DNA of 64,000 bases from Bradyrhizobium sp. BTAi1 (GTDB taxonomy: Bacteria; Pseudomonadota; Alphaproteobacteria; Rhizobiales; Xanthobacteraceae). The stretch is from positions 4,607,501 through 4,671,500 of the forward strand of contig NC_009485.1 of assembly GCF_000015165.1 (NCBI RefSeq), written 5' to 3'. The notes below the pieces were generated by a model. It saw nothing but the letters and a program-made list of their open reading frames with translations, did not search any database and was not told the DNA's origin. Both the position numbers and the translations under genes were made by a program. Below are positions 34,414 through 42,258 of the stretch, in pieces (position 1 is the first letter of the stretch; every line of letters starts with the position of its first letter).

Positions 34414-35724
34414 TTGACGACAGCAGCAGCAGTCAATCTGGAGCAAGGCCAAGCACACGGCCCTTCGGTCTCCCGCGTCGTGTGGGCGAGCGTGCTCGGA
34501 ACCGCGATCGAATGGTACGACTTCCTGATCTACGCCACGGCGGCCGCCTTGGTCTTCAACAAATTGTTCTTTCCCGCCTTCGATCCCATGGTCGGCACCA
34601 TGGCTGCGTTCAGCACCTACGCCGTCGGATTCGTTGCCCGTCCGATCGGCGGCGCCATCATCGCTCACTTCGGCGATCGCATCGGCCGCAAGGCGATGCT
34701 CGTGACCACCATGATCATGATGGGGGTCGGCACGTTCGCGATCGGCTGCCTGCCGACCTATGACCAGATCGGCGTCTGGGCTCCCGTGCTGCTGATCCTG
34801 TTGCGCTTCATCCAGGGCGTCGGAATCGGCGGCGAGTGGAGCGGCGCCGTGACCATGGTCATCGAGCACGCCGGCCGTCGGCGCGGCCTGTATGGCAGCC
34901 TCGTGCAGATCGGCTTCCCGGCCGGGGTCGCCGCATCCACCGGCATCTTCGCATTGATGGTCCAATTGCCAGAGGCCAGCTTCCTGAGCTGGGGCTGGCG
35001 CGTGCCGTTCCTTGCCAGCCTCGTGCTGGTTCTCGTCGGCCTGTTCGCCCGCTATCGCCTGACCGAGACGCCGGAATTCCACCAGGTGCTGGACCGCAAG
35101 GATGTGCTGCGGCAACCGACGTTGGAGGTCATCCGGCGCAGCCGCCGGGAGCTGCTGCTGGCGATCGGCATCACGGTGTCGGAGGTCGGCCTGGCCTATC
35201 TTCTGACCGTGTTCGTCATCACCTATGCGACCACGATGCTCGGTCTGTCGCGACAGGTCATTCTGAATGCCGTGGTCTATGCGTCCCTGTTCGAATTCCT
35301 GACGCTTCCGCTCGCGGGCTGGGCGTCGGACCGATGGGGACGGAAACCCTTGTACATGATCGGCGCACTCGCCTCGATCGTGCTGGCGTTTCCGCTGTTC
35401 TGGCTGCTCGACACACGGAGCCCGGTGATCATCACGGCCACGCTGATCGTGACGATGACCATGACGCATGCACTGTTGTTCGGGCCGAAGGCCGCCTTCC
35501 TGCCGGAACTGTTTGGCACCCGCATGCGATACAGCGGCGCCTCGCTCGGCGCCAACATCGCTGCTGCATTGAGCGGCGGCTTCACGCCCCTGATCGCGAC
35601 CGCCCTGCTGGTCTGGGCCGGCGCGTCCTGGGCGATCTCGCTCTATTTGATCGGGCTGTCCCTGCTCACCGTGATCGCTGTGCTTGCGGCTCCTGAAACG
35701 GCGCGTCTGCCGTTGAAGTACTGA
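34414..35724 (+). CDS. MHS-family MFS metabolite:proton symporter
   Basis: Encodes 436 residues from a TTG at 34414, chosen because GGGGAG lies 9 nt upstream and it gives the normal family N terminus ('VVWASVLGTAIEWYDFLIYATAA'). 'HFGDRIGRKAMLVTTMIMMGVGT' is the MFS loop 2-3 signature and 'IQGVGIGGEWSGAVTM' the helix 5 MHS motif. Twelve membrane helices are expected. The family takes up citrate, shikimate, proline/betaine, dicarboxylates and similar solutes; the substrate is not predictable. The frame is open far upstream without a better start. Confidence 0.88.
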   Translation: MTTAAAVNLEQGQAHGPSVSRVVWASVLGTAIEWYDFLIYATAAALVFNKLFFPAFDPMVGTMAAFSTYAVGFVARPIGGAIIAHFGDRIGRKAMLVTTMIMMGVGTFAIGCLPTYDQIGVWAPVLLILLRFIQGVGIGGEWSGAVTMVIEHAGRRRGLYGSLVQIGFPAGVAASTGIFALMVQLPEASFLSWGWRVPFLASLVLVLVGLFARYRLTETPEFHQVLDRKDVLRQPTLEVIRRSRRELLLAIGITVSEVGLAYLLTVFVITYATTMLGLSRQVILNAVVYASLFEFLTLPLAGWASDRWGRKPLYMIGALASIVLAFPLFWLLDTRSPVIITATLIVTMTMTHALLFGPKAAFLPELFGTRMRYSGASLGANIAAALSGGFTPLIATALLVWAGASWAISLYLIGLSLLTVIAVLAAPETARLPLKY

Positions 35725-35751
35725 TCATGCGGGGAGACGCCGCGAACGAGG

Positions 35752-36396
35752 TCAAGCCGGCCGCTGCGAAGACACGGCCGCGTAGCGCAGCAGCAGCCGG
35801 TGGGTCGGATAAAAGATCACGAGCGGCAATCCGACCAGCAGCATCGCGAACCAGGCCGGTCCCGGCATGAAGCTCTGCGCCACCGCGTCGCTCAATCCGT
35901 AGACATAGTTGATGTTGACCGGCAGGTCGCTGGTCGCGGGCGGCGGCGGCATCAGGAAATAGCACACCGACAGCAGCCCCCAGGCAGCGACGGTCCACAC
36001 CGCAAAGGCGCGACGATCGTAGCCGAGCCGCCACACCAGCCAGGCCAGCACGAAAGGCAGCCAGAAATGGAAGAACGACAGGCCGCGCGTGAACAGTGGT
36101 AGCTTGGCGTCGAACATGTAGGCCGTCATGCCGGTCAACGGCACGCCGGCAGCGGTGCCGAGGAAGTCGATGACCCACAGCGCCTGCGGCAGGAGAATGC
36201 CGACCGCCGGTGCCGATGCGAGCAATGGGCTCTCCAGCCAGACCGCAGCCAGCGTGGTCAACAGCGCGACATCGCAGAAATAGAGGAAATTGGTCGGGCC
36301 GTAGGCCATGAGATAGGTTGGCACCAGCACCGCGCAGAAGGCGCTATAAGCGAGCTTGAACCACAGCGGAATGCCTGGCTTGACGGCCGTCTCCAT
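35752..36396 (-). CDS. polytopic membrane protein of unknown function
   Basis: Encodes 214 residues from 'METAVKPGIPLW', preceded by AGGGGAAGGGG. Five or six hydrophobic helices ('LAYSAFCAVLVPTYLMAYGP', 'FCDVALLTTLAAVWLESPLL', 'FFHFWLPFVLAWLVWRLG', 'FAMLLVGLPLVIFYPTHRLL') are separated by short loops. I do not recognise the family. 'MFDAKLPLFTRGLSFFHFWLP' and a Pro-rich loop ('MPPPPATSDLP') are its most distinctive stretches. It is convergent with the MHS transporter gene. Confidence 0.75.
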   Translation of the reverse strand: METAVKPGIPLWFKLAYSAFCAVLVPTYLMAYGPTNFLYFCDVALLTTLAAVWLESPLLASAPAVGILLPQALWVIDFLGTAAGVPLTGMTAYMFDAKLPLFTRGLSFFHFWLPFVLAWLVWRLGYDRRAFAVWTVAAWGLLSVCYFLMPPPPATSDLPVNINYVYGLSDAVAQSFMPGPAWFAMLLVGLPLVIFYPTHRLLLRYAAVSSQRPA

Positions 36397-36669
36397 CGAT
36401 CCCCTTCCCCTGCAATATAACTTTGTTGGCAATCACGCGGAGATTGTCGGGCGACAGGCCGACGCGTCAATCACGCCGCCGGCGATCTTCGCGCTCAGCG
36501 TTAATGAGAGTTTGACCGAAGCATCGCGGGCGCGGTCGAAGACGGGCGCGCGATCGGCTGCGGCGGACGCTCGGCCCGCCCTCGATGTCCTACCAAGTTG
36601 AAACGCTTGCGATGCCGTGCCAGACTGCCGAGGCGGTCCCGTTCATCTGCAACGCGTGGAGACGGAAGC

Positions 36670-36993
36670 ATGGTTGGCGTGTTTACTGGCCCTGCTATCG
36701 CCTGGGTGACACTGTTCGGCGTCCTCATGCTGATCGTGCTGAGCGCCGGCGTGTATTGGCTATTCAACAAACAAGTCAGATTGAGAGAGATCGCGATCCT
36801 GCGCGAGAAACTCAGCCGCTTGACGACGATGGATCCTGAATATGGCGCTGTGAGAGCGCTGTACACGTCGATGGTGATCGACGCGCAGCGGTGGCACTTT
36901 TTCCATTCCGACGCAGCCTCGGCAGATCACGGCGGCGGTCACCATGCGGGCGGCGACGATGCCGGCGCGGTTGGCGGTTCCGACCACGGATGA
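36670..36993 (+). CDS. small single-helix membrane protein with His/Gly/Asp-rich tail
   Basis: Encodes 107 residues. An N-terminal membrane helix ('AIAWVTLFGVLMLIVLSAGVYWLF') is followed by a charged segment and a C-terminal tail reading 'ADHGGGHHAGGDDAGA', ending 'GGSDHG', which could bind metal ions. A GACGGAAG motif precedes the ATG. I recognise no family. The neighbouring genes (membrane protein, LysR) give no functional clue. The 270 nt upstream (36397-36669) show no other gene. Confidence 0.6.
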   Translation: MVGVFTGPAIAWVTLFGVLMLIVLSAGVYWLFNKQVRLREIAILREKLSRLTTMDPEYGAVRALYTSMVIDAQRWHFFHSDAASADHGGGHHAGGDDAGAVGGSDHG

Positions 36994-37018
36994 TGTGTCG
37001 TTCGTCCCTCCGAATCGC

Positions 37019-37924
37019 TCACTGCGGCGTATTGATCGCGAACACATCTGCGCGTTCGATGATCAGGTCGCGGAACAGCCGGGCGCGGTGCGACATCCAT
37101 TGCGGGTCTGGATAAACCACGTGCAGCGGCAGTGACGGGACATCATAGTCGGGCAGCAGATGGACGAGTTTGCCTGACGCGATGTGACCGACCGCGCACC
37201 AGTCGGGCAGCACAGCGGCACCGAGGCCTTCCAGCGCGGCCAGCGACATGATGTCGGCGTCGTCGCAGGTGAGCGACGGCGTGATGCCGACGACGTGGCG
37301 GCCGGTCTCGGACTCGAAGCTCCATTCGTTCTTCGGCGACAGCCGCGAATAGGTCACGCAAGGCAGCTGGCGCAGATCGTTGGGCAGCCGCGGCGGGCGA
37401 TGCCGCGTGAGCAGAGCGGGCGCGGCCACCAGCAGCCGCTTGACGGTGCCGACGCGGCGCGCCACGAGCGAGCTCGAGCTGAGCACGCCGATGCGAATGG
37501 CGAGCTCGGTTCCGGTCTCGACGAGGTCGACAAACTGCTCGGTGAAGCGGATGTCGAGCCGCACCTCGGGATAGCGCCGGCCATATTCGGCGAAGATGTC
37601 GCCGAAGAAATAGCGGCCGAACGAGGTCGGCACCGTCATCCGCAGGGTGCCGGAGGGCGCGCCGACCCGTTTCGGTGACGGCAGGCCCGCGCTCTCGAAC
37701 AAGGTGACGATCTCCTTGGCGAGCTTCAGCACCCGGTCGGCCTCCGCAGTCGGGCGCAGCTTGCGCGTGGTGCGGACGAACAGGCGGCAGCCGAACTGCT
37801 CTTCCAGAAGCGCGATGCGCTTGGTGATGGCAGGCTGTCCCAGGCCGAGATCGGCCGCCGCCTGGGTGAAGCTGCCGGCCTCCATGACCCGGATGAAGGT
37901 TTGCAGCGCGTCGATCCGGTCCAT
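37019..37924 (-). CDS. LysR-family transcriptional regulator of the monooxygenase pair
   Basis: Encodes 301 residues from 'MDRIDALQTFIRVMEAGSFTQAA', with GGGGAGGA at ideal spacing. The N-terminal winged helix-turn-helix (residues about 3-60: 'SFTQAAADLGLGQPAITKRIALLEEQFGC') is followed by a substrate-binding domain of two lobes (about 90-295). It is divergent from the StyA-like gene with 97 nt between the starts, the standard arrangement for a LysR regulator controlling its neighbour; the inducer is probably the oxygenase substrate or product (inferred). Confidence 0.9.
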   Translation of the reverse strand: MDRIDALQTFIRVMEAGSFTQAAADLGLGQPAITKRIALLEEQFGCRLFVRTTRKLRPTAEADRVLKLAKEIVTLFESAGLPSPKRVGAPSGTLRMTVPTSFGRYFFGDIFAEYGRRYPEVRLDIRFTEQFVDLVETGTELAIRIGVLSSSSLVARRVGTVKRLLVAAPALLTRHRPPRLPNDLRQLPCVTYSRLSPKNEWSFESETGRHVVGITPSLTCDDADIMSLAALEGLGAAVLPDWCAVGHIASGKLVHLLPDYDVPSLPLHVVYPDPQWMSHRARLFRDLIIERADVFAINTPQ

Positions 37925-38021
37925 CCATTCCTCCCCGGAATGAGTTTTATTCTTGTCATTCCGTATACGTGATCGGGAGGACTGGTCTAGCCTCGCAAAA
38001 AAATGAACCGGAGGGAGACCC
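37925..38021. promoter_or_regulatory. divergent LysR / monooxygenase control region
   Basis: The 97-bp gap contains the perfect palindrome CGTATACG (37962-37969) inside the imperfect dyad ATTCCGTATACGTGAT. A dyad midway between two divergent starts is where a LysR dimer normally binds. GGAGGG at 38009-38014 serves the StyA-like start. Promoter boxes cannot be placed with confidence. Confidence 0.5.
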
Positions 38022-39269
38022 ATGGAGAAGTCGATTGGCATCGTCGGCGCCGGCATTGGCGGCCTGCATCTGGCGCTGTATCTGCAGCAACACGGCATTC
38101 AGGCGACCGTCCTGACGGACCGCGCGCCCGAGCAATATGCAGCAACGCGATTGATGAACACGGTGGCGCATCACGGCGTCACGGTGGCGCGCGAGAACGA
38201 GCTCGGGGTGAACCACTGGGACGATCCCGACGTGGTCTATCATCACCACGATCATTTCTTCAATTTCCCGGGCAGTCCCCTGCTCTTCCGCGGCGCCTTC
38301 AAGCAGCCGAGCCGCGCGGTCGACTACCGGATCTATTTGCCGGCGCTGATGAAGGATTTCGAGGATCGCGGCGGCACGATCGAATATGCCAGCATTCAGG
38401 ACGACGACATTCCGGCGCTGGTGGCGCGCTTCGATCTGCTGGTGGTCTCGACCGGCAAGGGCGCGCTCGGGCGGATGTTCAGCCACCGGCCGGAGCTGTC
38501 GCCCTACAGCCAGCCACAGCGCCTGCTTTGCGTCGGCCTCTATGACGGCGTCGATCACGGCAGTCCCGACGGCGACGATCCGCGCGGCGTCACGCTGTCA
38601 GTCTCGCCCGGGCATGGCGAGATGATCGTGATCCCGACATTGACGTTCGGCGGCATGAAAACGGCGCTGCTGATGGAGAACATTCCCGGCGGTGACATGG
38701 CCGAGCTGGTGTCGCTCAACTACGATGCCGATCCCGCCGCGTTCCGGCAGACGATGCTCGACAAGCTCGAGACGCACCATCCGCACACCTACAACCGCAT
38801 CGACACGCACCGCTTCGACCTGCAGCCGCTGGACCTGCTGCAGGGCGCCGTGGTGCCGACGGTGCGGCGCTCCTCGGTCAGCTTCGACGACGGCAAGATC
38901 GCCATCGCGCTCGGCGACGTGCACTCGGTGGTCGATCCGATGATGGGCCAGGGCGCCAACATGGCTTCCTATGCCGCGTTCGAGCTCGGCAGGGCGATCG
39001 TCGGCGCCGTGGCGTTCGACGACCGCTTCGTCGAGACCGTCGATCGCGCCCGCGAGAACCGCGTGCTCGCCGCCGCGCGCTGGACCAATCTGATGCTGCA
39101 GCCGCCGTCGGAGGCGATGGGCCGGCTGATCGTCACGATGGCGCAGAACCGCGCGCTCTGCGACGAGTTCACCGACAATTTCAACTATCCGGAACGGCAA
39201 TGGGACCGGCTGGCGAGCGACCGGCGCATTCATGCCTGGATCGACGAGCGAACGCAGCTGGCAGCGTGA
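38022..39269 (+). CDS. styA: styrene/indole monooxygenase oxygenase component (StyA-like, group E)
   Basis: Encodes 415 residues, the StyA length. StyA uses reduced FAD supplied by StyB to epoxidise styrene; relatives also oxidise indole or sulfides. The N-terminal FAD motif is 'IGIVGAGIGGLHLALYLQQHG'. Blocks I recall from Pseudomonas StyA are present: 'RLMNTVAHHGVTV', 'PSRAVDYRIYLPALM', 'CVGLYDG', 'SPGHGEMIVIPTLTFGGM', 'MGQGANMASYAAF' and the C-terminal 'DEFTDNFNYPERQWDRL'. The flavin reductase gene follows after 22 nt. No styrene-oxide isomerase or aldehyde dehydrogenase gene is adjacent, so the physiological substrate is open. Confidence 0.88.
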   Translation: MEKSIGIVGAGIGGLHLALYLQQHGIQATVLTDRAPEQYAATRLMNTVAHHGVTVARENELGVNHWDDPDVVYHHHDHFFNFPGSPLLFRGAFKQPSRAVDYRIYLPALMKDFEDRGGTIEYASIQDDDIPALVARFDLLVVSTGKGALGRMFSHRPELSPYSQPQRLLCVGLYDGVDHGSPDGDDPRGVTLSVSPGHGEMIVIPTLTFGGMKTALLMENIPGGDMAELVSLNYDADPAAFRQTMLDKLETHHPHTYNRIDTHRFDLQPLDLLQGAVVPTVRRSSVSFDDGKIAIALGDVHSVVDPMMGQGANMASYAAFELGRAIVGAVAFDDRFVETVDRARENRVLAAARWTNLMLQPPSEAMGRLIVTMAQNRALCDEFTDNFNYPERQWDRLASDRRIHAWIDERTQLAA

Positions 39270-39291
39270 GGTGGATGGCGGAGAGCGATCG

Positions 39292-39819
39292 ATGAGCCAT
39301 CATCCGGATGCGGCGAGCTTCCGCGCCGCGGCCTCGCGCTTCTCCACCGGCGTGACCGTCGTCACCAGCCGCGGTGCCGACGGCGCGGCCGTCGGCATGA
39401 CGGCCAACAGCTTCACGACGGTGTCGATGCAGCCGCCGACCGTGCTGGTCTCGCTGAAGCGCGGCCGCACCTGGCAGGCGGTGAGCGAGACCCGCCGCTA
39501 TGCGGTCAACGTGCTCGCCGCCGATGATGTCGCGATCGGCCGGCATTTCGCCGGGACGCCGCTCGCACAGGGCACGCCGGCCTTGGACGAACACGACGGT
39601 TTCTTGCTGCTGCCGCAGGCCATCGCGCAGTTCGGCTGCGCGGTGGTGAACGCGGTCGAGATCGCCGACCACACCCTGTTCATCGGCGAAGTGCGCTGGT
39701 GCCGGCACCAGGACGGCCTGCCACTGGCGTTCTACGCCAGCCGCTTCCGCAATGGGGTGGGCGCGGAGATATCGCCAAGCGACGCGCTGGCGTATCCGGC
39801 GGAGGGGTGGACGATCTGA
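39292..39819 (+). CDS. styB: NAD(P)H:flavin reductase (StyB-like)
   Basis: Encodes 175 residues of the HpaC/StyB flavin reductase fold: 'FRAAASRFSTGVTVVTSRG', 'VGMTANSFTTVSMQPPTVLVSLKRG', 'AVNVLAADD', 'HTLFIGEVRWCRH'. It would supply FADH2 to the StyA-like oxygenase. The ATG follows GGCGGAGAG and lies 22 nt after the oxygenase stop, so the pair form one operon. A stem-loop 48 nt downstream probably ends the transcript. Confidence 0.88.
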   Translation: MSHHPDAASFRAAASRFSTGVTVVTSRGADGAAVGMTANSFTTVSMQPPTVLVSLKRGRTWQAVSETRRYAVNVLAADDVAIGRHFAGTPLAQGTPALDEHDGFLLLPQAIAQFGCAVVNAVEIADHTLFIGEVRWCRHQDGLPLAFYASRFRNGVGAEISPSDALAYPAEGWTI

Positions 39820-39866
39820 TCGCGCGGGCGGCCTGTGTTCTTCATACCGCCGCTGCTTACCCCTCT

Positions 39867-39898
39867 CCATGAGGACGTAACCGGCAGCGTCCTCATGG
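39867..39898 (+). terminator. hairpin after the styAB-like operon
   Basis: Perfect 11-bp stem CCATGAGGACG / CGTCCTCATGG with a 10-nt loop, followed by TTTGTTTG. It works as a plausible terminator for styB, but its arms match the 'cctcatggt' repeat family also seen at 48.2 kb, so it is probably a repeat recruited as a terminator. Confidence 0.6.
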
Positions 39899-40225
39899 TT
39901 TGTTTGCAGCGCCAGTTGGCGCACGCGACTCATGGTGAGGAGCGAGCGATTCTCTCTTCAAATAAGACCTGATGCGGTTCGCCGGGACGACTTAGTGAGC
40001 CAAACATCGTCACATTGAAGACTGCGGGTCCGGCACAGTCGTGAGGCTCAACCGCCGATCGGTCCCGGGGTCGATGCCCCCCGTTGTGGCGGCTCCAGAA
40101 TGACCGAAGCGCGGCCACGTGACGATCGAAAAGCGATGTTATCGCTCGCTCCCGCTCGCCGTCAAATGGATCGGTGACGCACGCGCCGCGCCACCGCGTT
40201 CCACGAACATTGAACGGCCGAGCGA
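39899..40225. repeat. decayed intergenic repeat, otherwise empty gap
   Basis: Downstream of the hairpin the sequence continues with GCGCCAGTTGGCGC (39909-39922) and CATGGTGAGGAGC (39931-39943), pieces of the same repeat family found near 48.2-48.4 kb but scrambled. The remaining 280 bases up to the aldo/keto reductase hold no gene I can support; a reverse-strand frame of about 130 codons is Arg-rich and unconvincing. Confidence 0.5.
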
Positions 40226-41248
40226 CTAACGGCGCTCGTTCAGCATCGGGAAGCCACGCTGATGCCAGACCGGATAGGCGGCGGGGATGTCGCTCGCGGC
40301 ATCGAGCGTGGCCACCTGCTCCGCCGTGAGGCTCCAACCGACTGCGCCGATATTCTCGATCAGCTGGCTCTCGTTGCGGGCGCCGACGATGATGGTGGCG
40401 ACCGTCGGGCGCTGCAGCAACCAGTTCAGCGCGACCTGCGGAATGGTCTTGCCGGTTTCCTTGGCGACGCCATCGAGCGCATCGACGACGCGATAGAGCC
40501 GCTCGTCCTCGAAATGCGGCCCGGTGCCGGCGATGTCATGGGCGCGGGTGCCCGGCTTGGCCGGCTGTCCCCGGCGGATCTTGCCGGTCAGCTTGCCCCA
40601 ACCGAGCGGGCTCCAGATCACGGCGCCGACGCCCTGGTCGAGGCCGAGCGGCATCAGCTCCCATTCATAGTCGCGGTTCAGCAGCGAGTAATAGGCCTGG
40701 TGCGCGACATAGCGCGGAGTGCCGTAGCGGTCGGCGGCGGCGAGCGACTTCATCAGGTGCCAGCCGGAGAAGTTCGAGCAGCCGATGTAGCGGATCTTGC
40801 CGGCGCGCACGAGCTGGTCGAGCGTCGACAAGGTCTCCTCGACCGGCGTGTTGTAGTCCTGGCCATGCAGCTGGAACAGGTCGATGTGATCGACCCCGAG
40901 CCGCTTCAGCGAGCCGTCGATCGCCTCGATCAGATGCTGGCGTGACGAGCCATAATCGTTCGGACCATTGCCTCTCGGGAACGTGGCCTTGGTCGAGATC
41001 AACAGGCGGTTGCGCTTGCCCTTGATGGCCTGGCCGAGAATGGTCTCGGCGAGACCATCCGAATAGACATCGGCGCTGTCGAACATCGCCAGGCCGTGGT
41101 CGAGGCAGACGTCGATCAGCCGCGCGGCGCCCTCGGAATCGGTGCCGCCCCAGGCCTTGAAGAAGTCGTTGCTGCCACCGAAGGTGGCAGTGCCGAAGCT
41201 GAGCGCCGGCACGCGCAGGCCGGAATGCCCAAGACGTCGATGGTCCAT
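40226..41248 (-). CDS. aldo/keto reductase
   Basis: Encodes 340 residues from 'MDHRRLGHSGLRV', with AGGGAGAAGAAG upstream. The catalytic tetrad of the AKR barrel is complete: D57, Y62 ('DSADVYSDG'), K87 ('ISTKATF') and H128 ('FQLHGQD'). The C-terminal NADP-binding part shows 'TIIVGARNESQLIENI'. It reduces aldehydes or ketones; the substrate is unknown. Its proximity to the StyAB-like pair might suggest handling of an aldehyde product, but the genes are convergent and unlinked by operon. Confidence 0.88.
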   Translation of the reverse strand: MDHRRLGHSGLRVPALSFGTATFGGSNDFFKAWGGTDSEGAARLIDVCLDHGLAMFDSADVYSDGLAETILGQAIKGKRNRLLISTKATFPRGNGPNDYGSSRQHLIEAIDGSLKRLGVDHIDLFQLHGQDYNTPVEETLSTLDQLVRAGKIRYIGCSNFSGWHLMKSLAAADRYGTPRYVAHQAYYSLLNRDYEWELMPLGLDQGVGAVIWSPLGWGKLTGKIRRGQPAKPGTRAHDIAGTGPHFEDERLYRVVDALDGVAKETGKTIPQVALNWLLQRPTVATIIVGARNESQLIENIGAVGWSLTAEQVATLDAASDIPAAYPVWHQRGFPMLNERR

Positions 41249-41447
41249 CTTCTTCTCCCTTTCCGCGGTCGCCCGGACCGGCTTCGCTGTGGCGAGATGG
41301 ATACGCCCGCCCGTCGTCGCCGACCATGGGTCACCGTGCATGGCATTGTTGCGCTTGTCTGTGGTTCGCCCGCGCATCCGCCTTGACCGGAGCCGCCGCG
41401 GCTTGATCTAACCGGGCCGTCTCTCCTGAAGGTCTCTGGAACCCGCC

Positions 41448-42239
41448 ATGCGCATCGCCACCTGGAACGTCAATTCGGTCCGGCAACGGATCGAGCACCT
41501 CGTGACCTGGCTCAAGGAGTGCTCGCCTGACATCGTCTGCCTGCAGGAGATCAAATGCACGGACGATGCGTTCCCGCGGCTGGAGATCGAGGCGCTGGGC
41601 TACAATGTGGTCACCCACGGCCAGAAGACCTTCAACGGCGTCGCCCTGCTGTCGAAGCTGCCATTCGACGAAACCAGATCCGGGCTCGATGGCGATGTCG
41701 AGGACGTGCATGCGCGGTTCCTCGAAGGCGTGGTCAGCCTGAAGCACGGCGTGGTGCGCATCGCCTGCCTCTATCTGCCCAACGGCAATCCGCCGAACAC
41801 GGAGAAATATCCCTACAAGCTCAAATGGATGTCGCGGCTTCGTGACTATACGCGTGAACGGCTGAAGACCGAGGAGCCGCTGATCCTCGCAGGCGACTTC
41901 AACGTCATCCCGGCGGCGGCGGATGTCTCCAATCCCGAGGCCTGGGTCGAGGACGCGCTGTTCCGGCCGGAGACGCGCGAGAGTTTTCAGGCGCTGCTCG
42001 GCTTGGGGCTCACCGACGCGCTGCGCGCCGTCACCGATGCGCCGGGGCAGTACACGTTCTGGGACTATCAGGCCGGCGCCTGGCAGAAGAATGCAGGGAT
42101 CCGCATTGATCACCTGTTGTTGTCCCCACAGGCCAGCGACCGGCTGGTCGAGGTCGGCATCGACAGCTACGTCAGGGCCTGGGAGAAGCCGTCCGATCAT
42201 GTGCCGGTGTGGGCCGATTTCGATCTCGAGACGGCGTGA
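41448..42239 (+). CDS. xthA: exodeoxyribonuclease III
   Basis: Encodes 263 residues. The enzyme acts in base excision repair as an AP endonuclease and 3' exonuclease. The EEP-family motifs are 'TWNVNSVRQR', 'LQEIK' (catalytic Glu), 'GDFNVIP' and 'IDHLLLS', ending in 'KPSDHVPVWADFD'. In many Rhizobiales xth lies beside erpA and dgt (recalled), whereas here about 11 kb separates it from erpA. The beta-lactamase gene starts 19 nt after its stop. Confidence 0.95.
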   Translation: MRIATWNVNSVRQRIEHLVTWLKECSPDIVCLQEIKCTDDAFPRLEIEALGYNVVTHGQKTFNGVALLSKLPFDETRSGLDGDVEDVHARFLEGVVSLKHGVVRIACLYLPNGNPPNTEKYPYKLKWMSRLRDYTRERLKTEEPLILAGDFNVIPAAADVSNPEAWVEDALFRPETRESFQALLGLGLTDALRAVTDAPGQYTFWDYQAGAWQKNAGIRIDHLLLSPQASDRLVEVGIDSYVRAWEKPSDHVPVWADFDLETA

Positions 42240-42258
42240 GAGACCAAGGACGGGTCCC

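Noticed and set aside
39930..40337. Minus-strand frame of 135 codons between styB and the aldo/keto reductase
   Set aside because: Arg/His-rich, begins inside the aldo/keto reductase gene and ends in repeat remnants; no family resemblance.
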